This document shows, one piece after another, positions 30,519 through 30,519 of a stretch of DNA of 30,519 nt (positions within the stretch are counted from its first letter, which is position 1; each line of letters starts with the position of its first letter). The translations under genes were made by a program, and so were the position numbers. Origin of the DNA: an uncultured Gemella sp. (GTDB lineage Bacteria > Bacillota > Bacilli > Staphylococcales > Gemellaceae); assembly GCA_938038035.1 (NCBI GenBank), contig CALHQV010000351.1, forward strand, positions 1 through 30,519, read 5' to 3'. The notes under the pieces are model-generated. The model did not search any database. It worked only from the letters and a program-made list of their open reading frames with translations, and had not been told where the DNA came from.

Positions 30519-30519
30519 T

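Noticed and set aside
1..30519. Genome-wide enrichment of the CGTCTGAA core of DUS
   Set aside because: I noticed only a few copies in the window, not far above the roughly one expected by chance for an 8-mer on both strands, so only the exact 12-mer at 135 is reported.

Overview
The window looks like part of a large, AT-rich, tailed (Caudoviricetes-type) bacteriophage genome. The evidence is dense one-directional gene packing, stereotyped ribosome binding sites (AAAGGAA a few bases before ATG), a SleB-type cell-wall hydrolase, phage nucleotide-metabolism enzymes (thymidylate synthase and a dTMP kinase fused to a MazG-like domain), a block of large back-to-back genes of virion type, and a tandem family of ~510-residue paralogues next to a fibre-like gene. 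A classical lipobox protein and membrane-anchored exported proteins fit a Gram-negative host. One exact 12-mer matching a Neisseria DNA-uptake-sequence dialect hints weakly at Neisseriaceae. No terminase, capsid, portal, polymerase, integrase or tRNA gene was recognised, so genome size and lineage are open.

Layout. 1-5.5 kb: an acidic coiled-coil protein as its own transcription unit, then small hypothetical early-type genes, including a 35-residue membrane microprotein. 5.5-6.3 kb: an intergenic block with hairpin clusters, a 46-codon micro-gene cassette and a probable non-coding transcript. 6.3-7.1 kb: the only clear minus-strand gene. 7.1-12.1 kb: four tightly linked large genes, probably virion (baseplate/neck) proteins. 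12.2-14.1 kb: a nucleotide operon with the kinase-MazG fusion. 14.2-15.5 kb: two hypotheticals, one membrane-anchored. 15.55-15.9 kb: a second copy of the micro-gene cassette. 16.0-18.3 kb: a lysin operon. 18.3-19.3 kb: a stand-alone lipoprotein unit. 19.4-20.4 kb: thymidylate synthase. 20.5-30.5 kb: a membrane protein, then five related ~510-residue proteins interrupted by a coiled-coil protein and a fibre-like protein.

Control signals are unusually visible. A recurrent motif, roughly TTTnAAAYCTATAYTATTTAAGTGAAA, appears seven times in intergenic DNA ahead of genes and is probably a phage promoter. In most cases a short hairpin follows directly, so the transcripts would start with a 5' stem-loop. 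Several promoters are fused to repeated hairpin clusters that share a TCG spacer. Many units end in strong intrinsic terminators.

The most unusual find is the pair of micro-gene cassettes (5569-5937 and 15563-15917). Each has a promoter, a 5' hairpin, a nested 52-base stem, a perfect extended Shine-Dalgarno, a 46-residue protein and a terminator. The copies differ by compensatory base changes and mostly conservative amino-acid changes, so both RNA fold and peptide appear to be under selection.
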